Source: Paenibacillus oralis
GTDB lineage: Bacteria; Bacillota; Bacilli; Paenibacillales; Paenibacillaceae
Direction of reading: 5' to 3'
Assembly (NCBI RefSeq): GCF_003863965.1
Contig: NZ_RRCN01000001.1
Coordinates: 6,631,071-6,695,070, forward strand
DNA length: 64,000 nucleotides
This document shows, in pieces, positions 25,257 to 34,605 of the stretch. The stretch's first letter is position 1; each line of letters opens with the position of its first letter. A model generated the notes under the pieces. The model was given only the letters and a program-made list of their open reading frames with translations, did not search any database and was not told where the DNA came from. The position numbers and the translations under genes were made by a program.

Positions 25257-26764
25257 TCTTGAACCCGTTTCGTTACCTCGTCTCCCCCCGACTTTTTCCA
25301 GCGGTCCACGAATTCACCGAACTTATCGAGCGGCCATTCGCCGATAACGATCTTGGCCAAGTACTCCTGGAACAGCTTGTGCGACTGGATGTCCGGATAT
25401 CCTTCGTACACGGTGTTCGGCAGTCCGTCGCCCGCAATGCGGCGGGCGTCCGCCGTGCTAACCGCAAAAATGTCGGACACCATTTGCTGCAGGTCTTCCG
25501 AAATGGTCTCCTTAATGCGCTCGTCCATGTCCTCCTTGGTCGTCAGATTACGCATGCCCAAACCGAGCGGCCGATTGTCCTCCTGGGGAAGCAGCACCTT
25601 TTTCCCGTTCACCACCTGATGCTGAAGCCCCTCAATGCCAAACCGGACAAATTCGGCGTTTTTCTCATCATAGAAAAAATCCAGCAACTTCAGCGCCGCC
25701 TCCGCCTTGTCCTTGGACGCGGCGGGAATCAGCCATTCCGGCTCGCCCATACTCTTTTGGGTGACGAATCCGTCGAAACCTTCCGCTTTCGGCAAAGGCA
25801 TGCCGGCAATGTAAGCCTCGGGTTGCTTTTGCGCGATGGCTTGGTGGCGGGACTCCAGGTTGGCGGGGAGATGAAACCAACTGCCCACCAGATTGTTGTT
25901 AATTTTCGCCATCCACACATCGCCCTTGTTGAGGAAGGTTTCGTTATCCAACAGCTTCTCCGCATACAGCTCCCGGATGAAGCCGATGGCCGCTTTCATG
26001 TTGGGGGTGATCCCGGCATATTGAATCTGCCCTTCATAGATATCCCACTCCGGATTGCCCTCCCACATGGCTACGCCGTACATGGCGAACAGATGATCCA
26101 TCCACTTGCCGAACTCCCGCCCGGTGGTCGGCAGCTCATCCTTCTCTCCGTTGCCATTGGGGTCGCCGTCCCGGAACGCTTTCAGCACCTCTTTGTAATC
26201 GCTTACCGTCTTGGGCATGTCAAGCCCCAGCTTGTCAAGCCAGTCTTTGCGGATCAGCGGCGCCCGCTCAGGCACCAGAAACACCTTGGGCACATAATAA
26301 ATCCTACCGTCGGGAGAAGCGGATCTGACGATATCCCACGCTTCTTCAGGGATATTCTTCCATACATTGGGGGCGTATTTGGGCAGCAGCTCATCCAGCG
26401 CCAGCGCCCCGCCCTGTTTGATCAACGCCTGCTCAACACCGCCGACCGGCCGGAGAATATCGGGATAATCCGCCGAGGCGATCATGACATTGAGGTATTG
26501 CACCGGCTCCGAGCCCGGAGGGGAAGTGATCAACCGGTACTCCACTCCCGTTTTCTCATCCACGTATTTCACGTGCGGATTATCGCTGTCCGGCAGGGTA
26601 CCCGCTCCCAAATGGCTTTTGAATACACTGACCTGAACCGGCTTGTTTTCTCCGCTTGCCTGAGGTGTTTCCTCCTGTTTGGAACAGCCGGTTAGCAGCG
26701 AAGCCGCGAATACGAACGCCAGGGAGACGGCCGCCAAAGATTGAACCAGCGAACGCTTCTTCAT
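25229..26764 (-). CDS. Extracellular sugar-binding lipoprotein (LplA/YtcQ-like)
   Basis: Family 1 solute-binding protein of the carbohydrate ABC importer. The 511-residue protein starts MKKRSLVQSLAAVSLAFVFA, with a lipobox LTGC soon after. Conserved features include KDWLDKLGLDMPKTVSDYKE and DGDPNGNGEKDELPTTG. The start at 26764 has AAAGGAGG upstream; an ATG 39 bases earlier is not preferred. The length and the neighbours (two permeases, YtdP-like regulator) fit YtcQ of B. subtilis. No ATPase is encoded in the window; the family normally uses a shared MsmX-type ATPase. Confidence 0.9.
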   Translation of the reverse strand: MKKRSLVQSLAAVSLAFVFAASLLTGCSKQEETPQASGENKPVQVSVFKSHLGAGTLPDSDNPHVKYVDEKTGVEYRLITSPPGSEPVQYLNVMIASADYPDILRPVGGVEQALIKQGGALALDELLPKYAPNVWKNIPEEAWDIVRSASPDGRIYYVPKVFLVPERAPLIRKDWLDKLGLDMPKTVSDYKEVLKAFRDGDPNGNGEKDELPTTGREFGKWMDHLFAMYGVAMWEGNPEWDIYEGQIQYAGITPNMKAAIGFIRELYAEKLLDNETFLNKGDVWMAKINNNLVGSWFHLPANLESRHQAIAQKQPEAYIAGMPLPKAEGFDGFVTQKSMGEPEWLIPAASKDKAEAALKLLDFFYDEKNAEFVRFGIEGLQHQVVNGKKVLLPQEDNRPLGLGMRNLTTKEDMDERIKETISEDLQQMVSDIFAVSTADARRIAGDGLPNTVYEGYPDIQSHKLFQEYLAKIVIGEWPLDKFGEFVDRWKKSGGDEVTKRVQEWYEKAKAS

Positions 26765-26851
26765 ACTTGTATCCTCCTTTTTGGAATCTGAACTGTTATT
26801 CATATCAAGCCGGCTTGCGGCTTAATACCGGATGAAATAGCAGGTGGCCTC

Positions 26852-27721
26852 CTACTCTTTCAATGAACCTAACATGGCCCCTTTGACAAAATATTTCTGC
26901 AAATAAGGGTAAACCAGGATGATCGGCACGGTGGCAAACAATATCGTCGCCGCCTTCAAGGTGGTCGTATTGAAGTTATAGTCGCCCAAAAGCAGGTTGG
27001 CGGAAGCCAGTTCCTCCGGCGAGGTCAGGTAGGCGCGAAGCTTCATCTGCAGCGGCCATTTATCAGGATCGCGGATGAACAGCACAGCCCGCTGAAACGT
27101 ATTCCAATAGCCTACAGCGTAGAACAGGCTGATTGTAGCCAGTACCGGCTTGGACAAAGGCAAGTAAATCCGGAACAGGATGCCCCCCTCCGTACAACCG
27201 TCTATGCGGGCCGAATCATCCAATTCTCCGGGAAGGCCCATAAAAAAGGTGCGGATGATAATCATATTGAAGGTGCTGATTAGCCCCGGCAGAATGAGGA
27301 CCCACAACGAGTTCAGCAAACCGAGCTCCCGGACCGTAAGAAAAAAGGGGATCATGGGGGCGTTAAAGATCATGGTAATCACGATCCCCAGCATAATCGG
27401 CTTGCGCAGCAGAAATTCCTTGCGTGATAAGGGATATGCCAGCAGAATGGAGGCCAGCATGCTAAGCAATGTCCCGAGCACCGTGATATACAGCGTAACG
27501 CCGAAGGAGAGCCAAAGATCCGAATTATGCAAAATCTTCTCCCAGGATGCGGCGGTAAATTCCACAGGCAGCAGGAACACCCGCTTGGAGTCCGCTGCTA
27601 TGGGCGAACTAAAGGACACGGCCAGCAAATTCAGGAGCGGCAACAGCATGGACAAGGAGGCGGCCGCCAGGAACAGATAGTTGAATAGCTGAAATATTTT
27701 TTCTCCATGGGTCTGTTTCAT
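26852..27721 (-). CDS. Sugar ABC permease (LplC/YtcP-like)
   Basis: MalG-type inner membrane subunit of the island importer, 289 residues, with six predicted transmembrane segments. The cytoplasmic EAA loop reads DDSARIDGCTEGGILFRIYL. The ATG at 27721 overlaps the stop of the preceding permease (ATGA) and has AGGGG eight bases upstream; ATGs further upstream are too close to that site. It pairs with the LplB-type permease to form the channel. Confidence 0.92.
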   Translation of the reverse strand: MKQTHGEKIFQLFNYLFLAAASLSMLLPLLNLLAVSFSSPIAADSKRVFLLPVEFTAASWEKILHNSDLWLSFGVTLYITVLGTLLSMLASILLAYPLSRKEFLLRKPIMLGIVITMIFNAPMIPFFLTVRELGLLNSLWVLILPGLISTFNMIIIRTFFMGLPGELDDSARIDGCTEGGILFRIYLPLSKPVLATISLFYAVGYWNTFQRAVLFIRDPDKWPLQMKLRAYLTSPEELASANLLLGDYNFNTTTLKAATILFATVPIILVYPYLQKYFVKGAMLGSLKE

Positions 27722-28620
27722 CACCATAACCCCTGTTCTGATTTTCTCGCCAGACGGTTGAATATCCATAGAAGTATAAAACCGATGACGGATTGGAATA
27801 AACCGATTGCGGTGGTGACGCTGTATTGGCCCTGCAGCACGCCGGCCCGGTAAACATAGGTTTCAATAATATCCCCTACCGCATAGGTCATGGGCGTCAA
27901 CAGGTTATAAATCTGATCGAAACCGAGTTCCAGGAAATTCCCGATATTCAACAGGAACAGCGTAAGAATAGTAGGAAACAGGGTCGGCAGCGTAATGTAA
28001 AGAGTCTGCTTCCAGCGGCCCGCTCCATCCATAACCGCGGCTTCGTAAAGATTGGGATTGATGCCGGTAATCGCAGCCAGATAAATGATCGTTCCCCAGC
28101 CCGCTTCTTTCCATATGCTCGAGAGTACGACGATGGGACGAAAATAACTTTCCTCCTGCATGAACAGCACCGGCTCCAGCCCCCACCAGCCACGGATGGC
28201 GTTGACAACGCCTTTGCTTGCGAGAAGCTCGAAGACGATCCCGCCGACCACCACCCAGGAGAGGAAATGAGGTAAATAAAACAGGCTTTGCATAATTCGT
28301 TTGGCCAGCATGATGCGTAACTCATTGAGAAGCAGCGCCAGGATGATGGGGGCCGGGAAGCCGAAGACCAGCTTGTAGAAGGCGATGACGGCGGTGTTCC
28401 TCAGCACATTGTAAAAATCCTGATACGTAAAAATAAATTTGAAGTTGTCGAGTCCGACCCAGGGACTGCCCAGAATTCCGCCTAAAATCCGGTAGTCCTG
28501 AAAGGCGATGACGCTTCCCGCCAAAGGGACGTACTTGAAAATAATGAAAAAAAATATCCCCGGGAGCGCCATCGCATACAGCATCCAGTATTTTTTAACA
28601 TTCATGAAAAACCCCGTCAC
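27721..28620 (-). CDS. Sugar ABC permease (LplB/YteP-like)
   Basis: MalF-type permease partner, 299 residues, six transmembrane segments. The EAA loop is LYEAAVMDGAGRWKQTLYIT. The start is GTG, with AAGGAGG about ten bases upstream. It is the first gene of the transporter-regulator-hydrolase string on the minus strand; 245 bp separate it from the oxidoreductase gene, including a terminator, so its own promoter should lie there. The substrate is inferred to be an unsaturated rhamnogalacturonide or galacturonide. Confidence 0.92.
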   Translation of the reverse strand: MTGFFMNVKKYWMLYAMALPGIFFFIIFKYVPLAGSVIAFQDYRILGGILGSPWVGLDNFKFIFTYQDFYNVLRNTAVIAFYKLVFGFPAPIILALLLNELRIMLAKRIMQSLFYLPHFLSWVVVGGIVFELLASKGVVNAIRGWWGLEPVLFMQEESYFRPIVVLSSIWKEAGWGTIIYLAAITGINPNLYEAAVMDGAGRWKQTLYITLPTLFPTILTLFLLNIGNFLELGFDQIYNLLTPMTYAVGDIIETYVYRAGVLQGQYSVTTAIGLFQSVIGFILLWIFNRLARKSEQGLW

Positions 28621-28803
28621 AACTCGTTAGCCTCCTTAACTTCATTCATTGTCTTGTAAACTTTACCCCAGTTTTACACCGCCCCGGCTGAACTGTATAT
28701 AGGGCAATCCCGTGCGGAATGAACCAAAACGAAGGCGGCCGCGACAACTTGAAGGTGAACAGGATTTGTTGATGACGTGGAGAATCGGTTTGTTCTTTTT
28801 ATG

Positions 28804-28847
28804 AAAAAAACCGTTCCGCGGCATGGCAGCAAGCCGTTAGAACGGTT
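28804..28847 (-). terminator. Intrinsic terminator of the Gfo/Idh/MocA gene
   Basis: On the minus strand AACCGTTC and GAACGGTT form an 8-bp stem around a long GC-rich loop and are followed by T residues. It lies 20 bases after the oxidoreductase stop and separates it from the transporter operon. Confidence 0.8.
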
Positions 28848-28865
28848 ATTTCACGTGCGTTTTTC

Positions 28866-30152
28866 TTAGATGTTGATCAGATCGTCAATCTTGACCGGCA
28901 GGCCGGTTCTGATGGCCTGATTGGCGGCGATCCCGGTCAGGATGGAACGGGCGCCGTCGCGGTGGTCCGCCGCCCGGTTGTAGATGTCCTCATTGGGCGG
29001 ACCGAACAGGTCGTTCAGCAGCACCGGATCGCCTCCGCCGTGTCCGCCTTCGCCCTCTACCACTTGCACCTCATAAGGAGTGTCAAACATGGGGTAGACC
29101 ATAATGCGCTTGCCTGCAACAGCGCCTTCCAGCGCTTTGTCTCCACCCGCATTAACATAAGAGGATTCCGTAACGTTCATCTCAATCCGGCCCTTGGAAC
29201 CGTTGAAGGCGATACGGTAACCTTCCCAAGGCATATAGGCGTTAAGGGAGTAGGTCAGGATCGCCTTGTTCTTGTAACGGACAATAACCCCCATCGTGTC
29301 CTCGATGCTGATGCCGTCCCCAAATACACTTTGGTCGCGCTGGTATCCGTCCTCATGTTCCGCATCCAGGTACATCCTTTTCAGATTGGGGTTGCTGTCC
29401 AGGTGAAGCGCGAAAGGATCGCCTTTGGCCGCAGCGCTGCCGGTCGCCCTTTGATAGAAGGAAGTAATGCCGCGCTTTTCCGCATTTTCCCGGCCATAGA
29501 ACATCAAATCACCGAAAGCGAATACCGTTTCCGGCTCGGATCCGATCCAGAAATTCACCAGATCGAAATGGTGGGTGGATTTGTGAACGAGCAGCCCGCC
29601 GCTGTTGCGTTTGTCCCGGTGCCAACGGCGGAAGTAATCCGCGCCATGCCGCGTGTTCAGCAACCATTCAAAGTGGATGGAATGCACATCACCGATGGCG
29701 CCGCCGGCGATAAGCTCGCGGGCTTTGGTGTGGTGAGGCGCATAACGGTAGTTGAAGGTAACGCGGACCTTGCGTCCCGTACGCTCCACGGTATCGAAGA
29801 TTTCCTTGCACTTTTCCACGTCCACGGTCATCGGTTTTTCCGTGATCACGTCACAGCCCAGCTCAAGGGCGCGAACTATATATCTATGATGAGTACGGTC
29901 CACACTGGTAACGATGACGACATCGGGCCTTTCCGCCCCGATCATCGTGTCGAACTCTTCGGTCTTATAGGTGCGGACCACCGGATAATCATGGGTTTCC
30001 GTCAAAATTTTGTTGGCAACATCCATTCGGGTCTGGTTAATATCGCAAAACGCCGCAATTTCAGCAGTTTCCCGATAATCCCGCGCAATCGCTTCGTAAA
30101 AAAAACGCGCCCGTCCCCCTACGCCTACCTGTACATACCTTTTCTTATCCAT
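28866..30152 (-). CDS. Gfo/Idh/MocA-family NAD(P)-dependent oxidoreductase
   Basis: Sugar or uronate dehydrogenase of the glucose-fructose oxidoreductase family. The 428-residue protein starts MDKKRYVQVGVGGRARFFYE, the Rossmann motif, and carries ITEKPMTVDVEKC with the conserved EKP lysine. A C-terminal substrate domain includes RRWHRDKRNSGGLLVHKSTH and FDLVNFW, with His residues typical of the catalytic site. The ATG at 30152 is spaced better from GGGAGGG than the ATG at 30161. It is divergent from the AraC regulator at 30301. The substrate is unknown; a pectin-derived sugar is inferred from context. Confidence 0.88.
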   Translation of the reverse strand: MDKKRYVQVGVGGRARFFYEAIARDYRETAEIAAFCDINQTRMDVANKILTETHDYPVVRTYKTEEFDTMIGAERPDVVIVTSVDRTHHRYIVRALELGCDVITEKPMTVDVEKCKEIFDTVERTGRKVRVTFNYRYAPHHTKARELIAGGAIGDVHSIHFEWLLNTRHGADYFRRWHRDKRNSGGLLVHKSTHHFDLVNFWIGSEPETVFAFGDLMFYGRENAEKRGITSFYQRATGSAAAKGDPFALHLDSNPNLKRMYLDAEHEDGYQRDQSVFGDGISIEDTMGVIVRYKNKAILTYSLNAYMPWEGYRIAFNGSKGRIEMNVTESSYVNAGGDKALEGAVAGKRIMVYPMFDTPYEVQVVEGEGGHGGGDPVLLNDLFGPPNEDIYNRAADHRDGARSILTGIAANQAIRTGLPVKIDDLINI

Positions 30153-30300
30153 CTGATCCATGCCCTCCCATTTACGTTACTCTTTCAATGAAAGAATAGC
30201 ATAGTGAAATCACAAATTCTCCGCAATTAACGCGGAAAACAACCCAAACCCCGCATATTTTGCTATAATTGAGAAACTTGAAAGGAAAGGTGCGGATCGT

Positions 30301-31182
30301 ATGGATATTTCTCAGCTTCCGGATACTCTAATGGATGAAAAAAACGGAAATTCCCGGCCGATTCGGATCGAGTTTGCCCGGAGAAACGGTTATTTTTCGA
30401 TGGCCACCAACCATTTTCACAGCGAATATGAAATATATTACTTGTTTTCGGGCAGCCGGTACTACTTTATCAAGGACCGTACCTATGCCGTCCAACCCGG
30501 AGATCTGGTTCTGATCGGATCGGACGAAGTGCACAAAACTTCGGACAAAAGCTCTCCCTCGCACGAGCGAATACTGCTTTACTTTCGGCCCAGCTATTTT
30601 GCGGCGCTGGACGAGGAGGACCGCGAGCTATTGCTTTCCGCTTTTTCCCAGGATTCCCCCGTGCTCAGATTGAATCTGCAGGAGCGTCTCAAAGTGGAGG
30701 AGTTGCTGCTTTCTCTATTGGAGGAGCTCATGGAGAAGCCGCCGGGTTACGGCCTGCATATTGCCCATATGGCCGCAGAACTGCTGCTGTTTACGGCAAG
30801 GACGCTCCAAAAGCGTGAAGCCGTTCCTGCGGTGGAGGAGGAACCCTCTGCGATGCAGCGAAAAATTACGGAAATCGTCCGCTATATCAATGCCCATTAC
30901 GGCGAGCCGCTTGATCTTGACGGACTTTCCGCCCGCTTCTACATCAGCAAAAGCCACCTTAGCCGTGTGTTTAAGGAAACAACCGGCTTCGGCTTTGCCG
31001 AATATGTCAATCTCACCCGGATCAAGGAAGCCCGGCGTCTGCTACAGGACACGGAGTTAAGCATTACGGAAATCTCCATCGCCACGGGCTTCAACAATTT
31101 CTCCCATTTCGGAAAAATGTTCAAAAAGACGACGGGCTTATCCCCTCGTCTATACCGCTCCGTTAATTCCCCGCCCCGATAA
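30301..31182 (+). CDS. AraC-family regulator with N-terminal cupin domain
   Basis: A 293-residue regulator with a cupin-type sugar-sensing domain (FHSEYEIYYLFSGSRYYFIK, then YAVQPGDLVLIGSDEVHKT). The C-terminal double helix-turn-helix includes LDLDGLSARFYISKSHLSRV, ISIATGFNNFSHFGKMFKK and TTGLSPRLYRS. It is transcribed divergently from the oxidoreductase gene; TATAAT at 30264-30269 is its likely -10. It probably controls the oxidoreductase and perhaps the whole island together with the membrane AraC protein. The plus-strand orientation sets it apart from all neighbours. Confidence 0.9.
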   Translation: MDISQLPDTLMDEKNGNSRPIRIEFARRNGYFSMATNHFHSEYEIYYLFSGSRYYFIKDRTYAVQPGDLVLIGSDEVHKTSDKSSPSHERILLYFRPSYFAALDEEDRELLLSAFSQDSPVLRLNLQERLKVEELLLSLLEELMEKPPGYGLHIAHMAAELLLFTARTLQKREAVPAVEEEPSAMQRKITEIVRYINAHYGEPLDLDGLSARFYISKSHLSRVFKETTGFGFAEYVNLTRIKEARRLLQDTELSITEISIATGFNNFSHFGKMFKKTTGLSPRLYRSVNSPPR

Positions 31183-31867
31183 GAAAAAACCTGTTTCGTA
31201 CAACCCATACGTTGGAAGCGAGAGTGACGAGCTTCTACGATCAGACAGAAGAGGTTTCTTTCATAGTTATAGACATCAGCCCGACCTAAATCAACTGCCA
31301 AACGAATTAAAGTATTCTTTTCTTGAGGTGGGCGGCAGATCAACACTCGCTGTCCGGACGCTTTGCACGATTATCCCCTTTGATCAGGTAGCAGAGAAAC
31401 CGACAAGCTCGGGAGAAGAAAATATTTGGTGGAGAAGCAGATCGGTTCGAGATAATTTAGACGGGCTTAGGAGAAGGAATCAGGCATTTTTTCCTTATCT
31501 CTTTTTCTCTCTTTTTTTGGAACCCTTACTCTAGCCCCCACCTCCTGCTCTCTGAACGAAAGGGATAATCATGCAAAGGCAAGCAGCAGGCAGGAACACC
31601 AAGACACACTGCTCGAAACGGCTACGGTGCAAAAGGCAGATGCGTTGACCTTGACAGATCGTGACGCCCTCTTCATCGTTGACGCTTCCACGCTTCCATG
31701 TTTGAGCGGAATCGCAGCAAAACGGTCGAGTTGCTTGACCGATTTAGGGAAGACACTGTCCGCCTCTGATTCAGCGTCAACTCCGGCAATGGATTGCTGC
31801 TTTACCCAGCTAAATCAAGACTTGCTGCCGATTTTTTGCTGCGAAAGTTGAGTTTATAAATTCTGTA
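31183..31867. other. Intergenic stretch without a recognisable gene
   Basis: About 685 bp between the AraC gene and the ftsZ terminator. The first 80 bases can fold (GAAA-AAACCT with AGGTTT-CTTTC, and an inner GAAGC/GCTTC stem) and may end the AraC transcript. The rest has only short open frames without ribosome binding sites and with interrupted translations in every frame, one pyrimidine-rich tract near 31490-31530, and no match to a family I recognise. It marks the right boundary of the inserted island and may hold degraded sequence. Confidence 0.5.
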
Positions 31868-31869
31868 AT

Positions 31870-31910
31870 GAAAAAAAAGACCTTGTCCCTACATGGGGGA
31901 CAAGGTCTTC
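31870..31910 (-). terminator. Intrinsic terminator of ftsZ / dcw cluster
   Basis: On the minus strand AAGACCTTGTCCC and GGGACAAGGTCTT form a perfect 13-bp stem with a 7-base loop, followed by an eight-T run. It begins about 20 bases after the ftsZ stop and should end the dcw transcript. Confidence 0.93.
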
Positions 31911-31931
31911 GGGGAGACGTACTACCCTTGC

Positions 31932-33050
31932 TTAGTCGTTATTGTTCCGCGAACGGTTACGGAGAAACGTCGGGATGTCGAGCTGATCTCCGTTCGGCTG
32001 ATTGCCGAACGGCCGCAGGTTCGAAGCCGGACGCGTGTCCTGCGGCTCGGATATGCCCGGAGCAGCGGCCGGTTTGCGGGCTGGCTGCACCGCAGGTTTA
32101 TTCTCGAACCCCGTCGCGATGACCGTGACTTTGATTTCTTCCTTCATGTTCTCATCGATGATTGCGCCGAAAATCATGTTCACTTCCGGATCGGAAGCGG
32201 CGATCACGATCTCCGCAGCTTCGTTGACTTCATACAGGGACAGGTTGGCTCCGCCCGTAATGTTCATGATGACGCCGCGCGCGCCTTCGATGGACGTTTC
32301 CAAGAGCGGGCTCATGATCGCCTTGCGGGCGGCTTCGGCAGCCCGGTTCTCGCCGGTAGCGAGGCCGATGCCCATCAACGCGGAGCCGCGTTCGGTCATG
32401 ATCGTCTTCACGTCGGCGAAGTCGAGGTTGATCAGACCCGGTACGGCGATCAAGTCGGAGATGCCTTGCACCGCTTGGCGCAGCACGTTATCCGCTTCAC
32501 GGAACGCTTCCAGCATCGGCGTTTTCTTGTCGACGATTTCGAGCAGCCGGTCGTTTGGAATAACGATCAGCGTGTCCACTTTTTCTTTCAGCCCTTCAAT
32601 GCCAAGCTCTGCCTGGGAAGAACGCTTGCGGCCTTCAAAAGTAAATGGGCGGGTAACGACGCCGACGGTCAGCGCCCCGCATTCTCTGGCGATTTCGGCG
32701 ATGACCGGAGCCGCCCCGGTGCCGGTGCCGCCGCCCATACCGGCCGTGACAAACACCATATCCGCGCCTTTTAACGTATTTGCGATCAGTTCGCGGGATT
32801 CTTCGGCCGCTTTCTTGCCTACTTCCGGATTGGCGCCGGCGCCCAGTCCGCGCGTCAATTTATCCCCGATCTGTAATTTATGTTCGGACTTGGCCAAATG
32901 AAGCGCTTGGGCGTCCGTATTTACCGTAATGAACTCGACGCCTTGCACGCCGTTTTCGATCATCCGGTTGACCGCGTTGCTTCCGCCGCCGCCTACCCCG
33001 ATGACCTTAATTTGAGCCAAGCTCTCCATTTCGAAATCAAATTCCAACAT
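31932..33050 (-). CDS. ftsZ: Cell-division GTPase FtsZ
   Basis: Tubulin homologue forming the Z-ring. With the start at 33050 (GGGGGAG upstream) it has 372 residues beginning [20 protein letters not shown]. The tubulin signature GGGTGTG is at 106-112, and [21 protein letters not shown] forms the T7-loop region. After a short linker the C-terminal peptide [11 protein letters not shown], which binds FtsA and SepF, is intact. It is last in the dcw cluster and is followed by a strong terminator. Confidence 0.98.
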   Translation of the reverse strand: MLEFDFEMESLAQIKVIGVGGGGSNAVNRMIENGVQGVEFITVNTDAQALHLAKSEHKLQIGDKLTRGLGAGANPEVGKKAAEESRELIANTLKGADMVFVTAGMGGGTGTGAAPVIAEIARECGALTVGVVTRPFTFEGRKRSSQAELGIEGLKEKVDTLIVIPNDRLLEIVDKKTPMLEAFREADNVLRQAVQGISDLIAVPGLINLDFADVKTIMTERGSALMGIGLATGENRAAEAARKAIMSPLLETSIEGARGVIMNITGGANLSLYEVNEAAEIVIAASDPEVNMIFGAIIDENMKEEIKVTVIATGFENKPAVQPARKPAAAPGISEPQDTRPASNLRPFGNQPNGDQLDIPTFLRNRSRNNND

Positions 33051-33107
33051 ACTATTCCATCTCCCCCTCAATGTGCATGGATGGCCCGTTCTTCATCCTT
33101 GAATTTG

Positions 33108-34361
33108 CTATATAAATTCACTGAACAGATTTTTAAGACGCTCCATCAGGCCGCCCGACTTGCGAGCCGGCTCCTGCGCCGGCGAAGCGGGTTTGCTCCG
33201 TCCGGCCGTCTTCTTCGGTCCGGCGCTCCGGACGCGAATGTTCTTGATTACCTTATACAAAATGCCTACGCCCCCGGTAAACCCGGGATCGCGGACCCCG
33301 ATGTAATCCGGAACGGCGATTCTGACGGAAGCCGCCAATTCCTGTTGCGCGATCTTAAGCAACCCCGCCATCGAAACGGTTCCCCCCGTCAAAATATAGC
33401 CTCCCGGCTGCTCGCTGTAGCCAAGCCGTTTCACTTCCTGCCGGATCAGTTGGAAGATCTCCTGAACGCGAGGCTCCGCGATGGCAGCCAGATCTTCCTG
33501 CGTAAATTCCTTGTCCACATTGCTGCCGATCCGCGTTACCTTAAAGGTTACGTCCGGCGCGGCGTCCTCGATCGAGGCGCAGCCGTACTTCAGCTTCGCT
33601 TTCTCCGCATGATCGGTCAACGTGCGGAGACCGTAAGCAATGTCGTTCGTTATAAATTCTCCCCCAATCGGAAGCGTGGATGTGGCCACGATCGTGCCGC
33701 CTTCAAACACAGCGATCGTGGTGGAACCGGCACCGATATCCACCAGCACCGAACCCATCGTTTTCTCATCCTTGGACAAGGCGAGCTGCCCTGCGCCCAA
33801 CGACAACAAGACCAAATCCCGGACCTTCAGCCCGGATTTCTCCACACAGCGGAGCAAATTGTGAATTGCGGTCTTCGCTCCCGTTATGATCGTCGCTTCC
33901 ACTTCCAGACGAACCCCGATCATGCCGCGGGGATCCTGAATGCCTTCAAGCCCGTCCACCACATACTGCTTGGCCACAATATCGATAATTTCGCGTTCCG
34001 GCGGAAGGGCGATGACTTCGGCCGCTTTCAGCACGCGGTCGATATCGTCCTCGCCGATTTCCCGGTCTTCATTTTGTACGGCTACTACTCCGTGGCTCGT
34101 TTGGAGTCCGATGTGGTTGCCCGAAATGCCGACATATACTTCCGATATTTGAATTCCTACCATCCGTTCCGCGTGATCCACTGCGTTGCGGATCGATTGG
34201 ACCGTCTGGTCAATATCTACAATCGCGCCTTTTCGAATTCCTTCCGAGTCGGCAGATCCAACTCCAATAATATTAAAGGTTCCATTGCCAATTTCCCCAA
34301 TAATAGCACGAACTTTGGATGTACCGATGTCCAAACTAACAATGATGTCATTGTTGCTCAA
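33108..34361 (-). CDS. ftsA: Cell-division protein FtsA
   Basis: Actin-fold membrane tether for FtsZ. The 417-residue protein begins with TTG at 34361 (SNNDIIVSLDIGTSKVRAII), supported by AGGAGGTG seven bases upstream; the upstream ATG would start before that site. The ATP-binding blocks IGAGSTTIAVFEG and GGYILTGGTVSMAG are present. The basic C-terminal amphipathic helix (GLMERLKNLFSEFI) provides membrane attachment. A 244-bp gap separates it from ftsQ and may hold an ftsA-ftsZ promoter (TTGAAT upstream of TAACAC). Confidence 0.96.
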   Translation of the reverse strand: MSNNDIIVSLDIGTSKVRAIIGEIGNGTFNIIGVGSADSEGIRKGAIVDIDQTVQSIRNAVDHAERMVGIQISEVYVGISGNHIGLQTSHGVVAVQNEDREIGEDDIDRVLKAAEVIALPPEREIIDIVAKQYVVDGLEGIQDPRGMIGVRLEVEATIITGAKTAIHNLLRCVEKSGLKVRDLVLLSLGAGQLALSKDEKTMGSVLVDIGAGSTTIAVFEGGTIVATSTLPIGGEFITNDIAYGLRTLTDHAEKAKLKYGCASIEDAAPDVTFKVTRIGSNVDKEFTQEDLAAIAEPRVQEIFQLIRQEVKRLGYSEQPGGYILTGGTVSMAGLLKIAQQELAASVRIAVPDYIGVRDPGFTGGVGILYKVIKNIRVRSAGPKKTAGRSKPASPAQEPARKSGGLMERLKNLFSEFI

Positions 34362-34605
34362 GCCCTGGCACCTCCTATTTCCCATTCAAAATATACTTAC
34401 CGTGTTAGATGCACTCTCTACATATTCAACGCCGTTTAACCTTTCCCTCTTTTTTCTACAAATTTTTTGACTTCCAAGTTTTACATCTTATCGGGCAATA
34501 GGACCTGAAAAACCTAAATTCAACCCCTGCCGCGAGGCGCAAAAATCAGAAGAAAAAAGAGGGAGATAGGCAACTAGCCCATAAAATGTATTTTAACATT
34601 GTTTT

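Noticed and set aside
31627-31851. A 74-codon open frame upstream of the ftsZ terminator
   Set aside because: No ribosome binding site, no recognisable motif, and odd composition; not called as a gene.
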